From Candidatus Acidiferrum typicum (GTDB lineage Bacteria > Acidobacteriota > Terriglobia > Acidiferrales > UBA7541), in NCBI GenBank assembly GCA_025463055.1, contig JAOAPV010000047.1, positions 1 through 64,000 of the forward strand: a DNA stretch of 64,000 bases, read 5' to 3'. Both the position numbers and the translations under genes were made by a program. Below the pieces are notes generated by a model that was not told the DNA's origin, searched no databases, and saw only the letters and a list, made by a program, of their open reading frames with translations. Positions 63,323 through 64,000 of this stretch are shown here, piece after piece (the stretch's first letter is position 1; each line of letters begins with the position of its first letter).

Positions 63323-63700
63323 CTAAATTTTTCCCATGCGAAATAGCAACTCTCGGGCCGTGCGCCTTGCTGCTTTCTTAGCAGCTTTCGCGTCTTCTCG
63401 CCTGATGTTCCTTGCTAAGAGTCTCGCTCGCTTCTTCATCCGCTTGACTTCCGTTACCGGAACAGACATGCGATAAAATTTTCTGCTGCTGCCATCGCTC
63501 ATCCGAATATTTTTCACGGCTGAGACGGAGAGTGTGTTGTCAGCTTTGGGTTTGTCTGGCGTCCAGCCTTCTGCTGCATCGGGCAAGGGCTGGCCGTCAA
63601 CCGGAGCAGGGTCTTGGAGCAAAAGTTTTCTCCGCTTTGATTTGCTTTGCATCTGCTCGCGTTTCAACGCGCTGTGAGACTTCAGGTCTTCGGCTTTCAT
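63323..63700 (-). CDS. Small basic phage protein
   Basis: About 125 residues, strongly basic, with two Lys/Arg-rich helices (LKREQMQSKSKRRKLLL and RMKKRARLLARNIRREDAKAAKK). No family recognised; nucleic-acid binding or scaffolding is possible. ATG at 63700 overlaps the previous gene by 4 nt (ATGA). Same operon as the capsid gene. Confidence 0.7.
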   Translation of the reverse strand: MKAEDLKSHSALKREQMQSKSKRRKLLLQDPAPVDGQPLPDAAEGWTPDKPKADNTLSVSAVKNIRMSDGSSRKFYRMSVPVTEVKRMKKRARLLARNIRREDAKAAKKAARRTARELLFRMGKI

Positions 63701-63975
63701 GCGACACCCACGCGCCGTTTCAACGCTGAAAGCTGCCAAACACTCAACATCGCTAGGGCTTGGCCGAAATGAAGATACCCAGACGTGACGCTGTTCATGC
63801 GGTGCTTTGGCCGCTCGATTTCTTGCGCCATTGCGATTACTTTTTTGTCTTCAGCCACTCGCTGCCATAGCGACCAAAAATCAGAGGCTGTGGTGTTTTT
63901 CGGAAGGAAACCGTGGCGTTCCAAAATCTGTTGGAACGTTGGTTCGTCAGCCGTTCTGCTTCTCACAGGTGCCAT
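63697..63975 (-). CDS. Small phage protein
   Basis: 92 residues, helical. TFQQILERHGFLPKNTTASDFWSLWQRVAEDKKVIAMAQEIERPKHR has no domain I can name. Coupled by a 4-nt overlap to the basic protein gene. The 25 bases after it to the window edge are too short to judge. Confidence 0.65.
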   Translation of the reverse strand: MAPVRSRTADEPTFQQILERHGFLPKNTTASDFWSLWQRVAEDKKVIAMAQEIERPKHRMNSVTSGYLHFGQALAMLSVWQLSALKRRVGVA

Positions 63976-64000
63976 CGCACCAAGTCTGGGCCGCTTTTCT

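Larger units (their letters stand above)
55123..64000. mobile_element. Integrated phage-like element (right end outside window)
   Basis: From the tRNA-Ile edge rightwards the content changes: tyrosine integrase, cargo genes of unknown role, and an HK97-type capsid operon, nearly all on the minus strand and visibly less GC-rich than the chromosome. No tail, portal, terminase or replication gene is within the visible part. The left boundary is placed at the tRNA but the attachment core could not be found without the right end. It may be a prophage, a capsid-carrying satellite or a decayed remnant. Confidence 0.85.

Overview
The window looks like a chromosome segment of an Acidobacteriota bacterium (Terriglobia-like). 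Gene content rather than any single marker supports this: an orphan MacB/FtsX permease of the acidobacterial duplicated-permease type, a zinc-ribbon Ser/Thr kinase relic, many secreted peptidases (Tricorn-like, tandem M28, paired M16, M20, matrixin), a multi-Ig lipoprotein, and GC-rich REP-like hairpins between genes. No rRNA genes or CRISPR array were seen. tRNA-Glu(UUC) and tRNA-Ile(GAU) are present.

Layout. 1-13 kb: 3' end of lon, a decayed kinase gene, a glycosyltransferase, a LuxR-type regulator, a probably Tat-exported superoxide dismutase, queG, an RsbW/STAS partner-switching pair, a frameshifted comM, and lemA with a DUF2207 partner. 13-30 kb: ClC antiporter with a MarR regulator, glutaminyl cyclase, GNAT, dtd, then a long minus-strand run of peptidases and housekeeping genes (M28 tandem, mutM, Tricorn-like, two M16, cyclase, EVE, Rieske). 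30-40 kb: 2OG-Fe oxygenase, an aroD-aroE fusion coupled to trpE and trpG, M20 dipeptidase, lepA, xseA. 40-55 kb: the MacB-like permease, a pseudo-receiver/PAS/GGDEF/EAL protein near a PilZ-like remnant, a YccA-family membrane protein, a secreted matrixin operon with one member broken by a 14-bp tandem duplication, and an ECF sigma/anti-sigma/secreted-protein operon.

55-64 kb: an integrated element next to tRNA-Ile, running off the right edge. It has a tyrosine integrase, an HK97-type major capsid protein at the end of a short head-gene operon, and between them a cargo zone. The cargo holds a translationally coupled three-gene operon (Clp-fold SDH-type serine protease with a zinc ribbon, a small acidic protein, a HEPN-like protein), a DUF5677 protein, a second HEPN-like protein with two zinc ribbons, and a broken membrane/winged-helix gene. 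This cargo is the best candidate here for an undescribed (possibly anti-phage) system; that function is inference.

Several genes carry small frame-disrupting lesions (kinase relic, comM, the 14-bp duplication gene, the element's winged-helix gene). Individually these could be real decay or assembly error; the tandem duplication and the multiply hit kinase look like genuine mutation.
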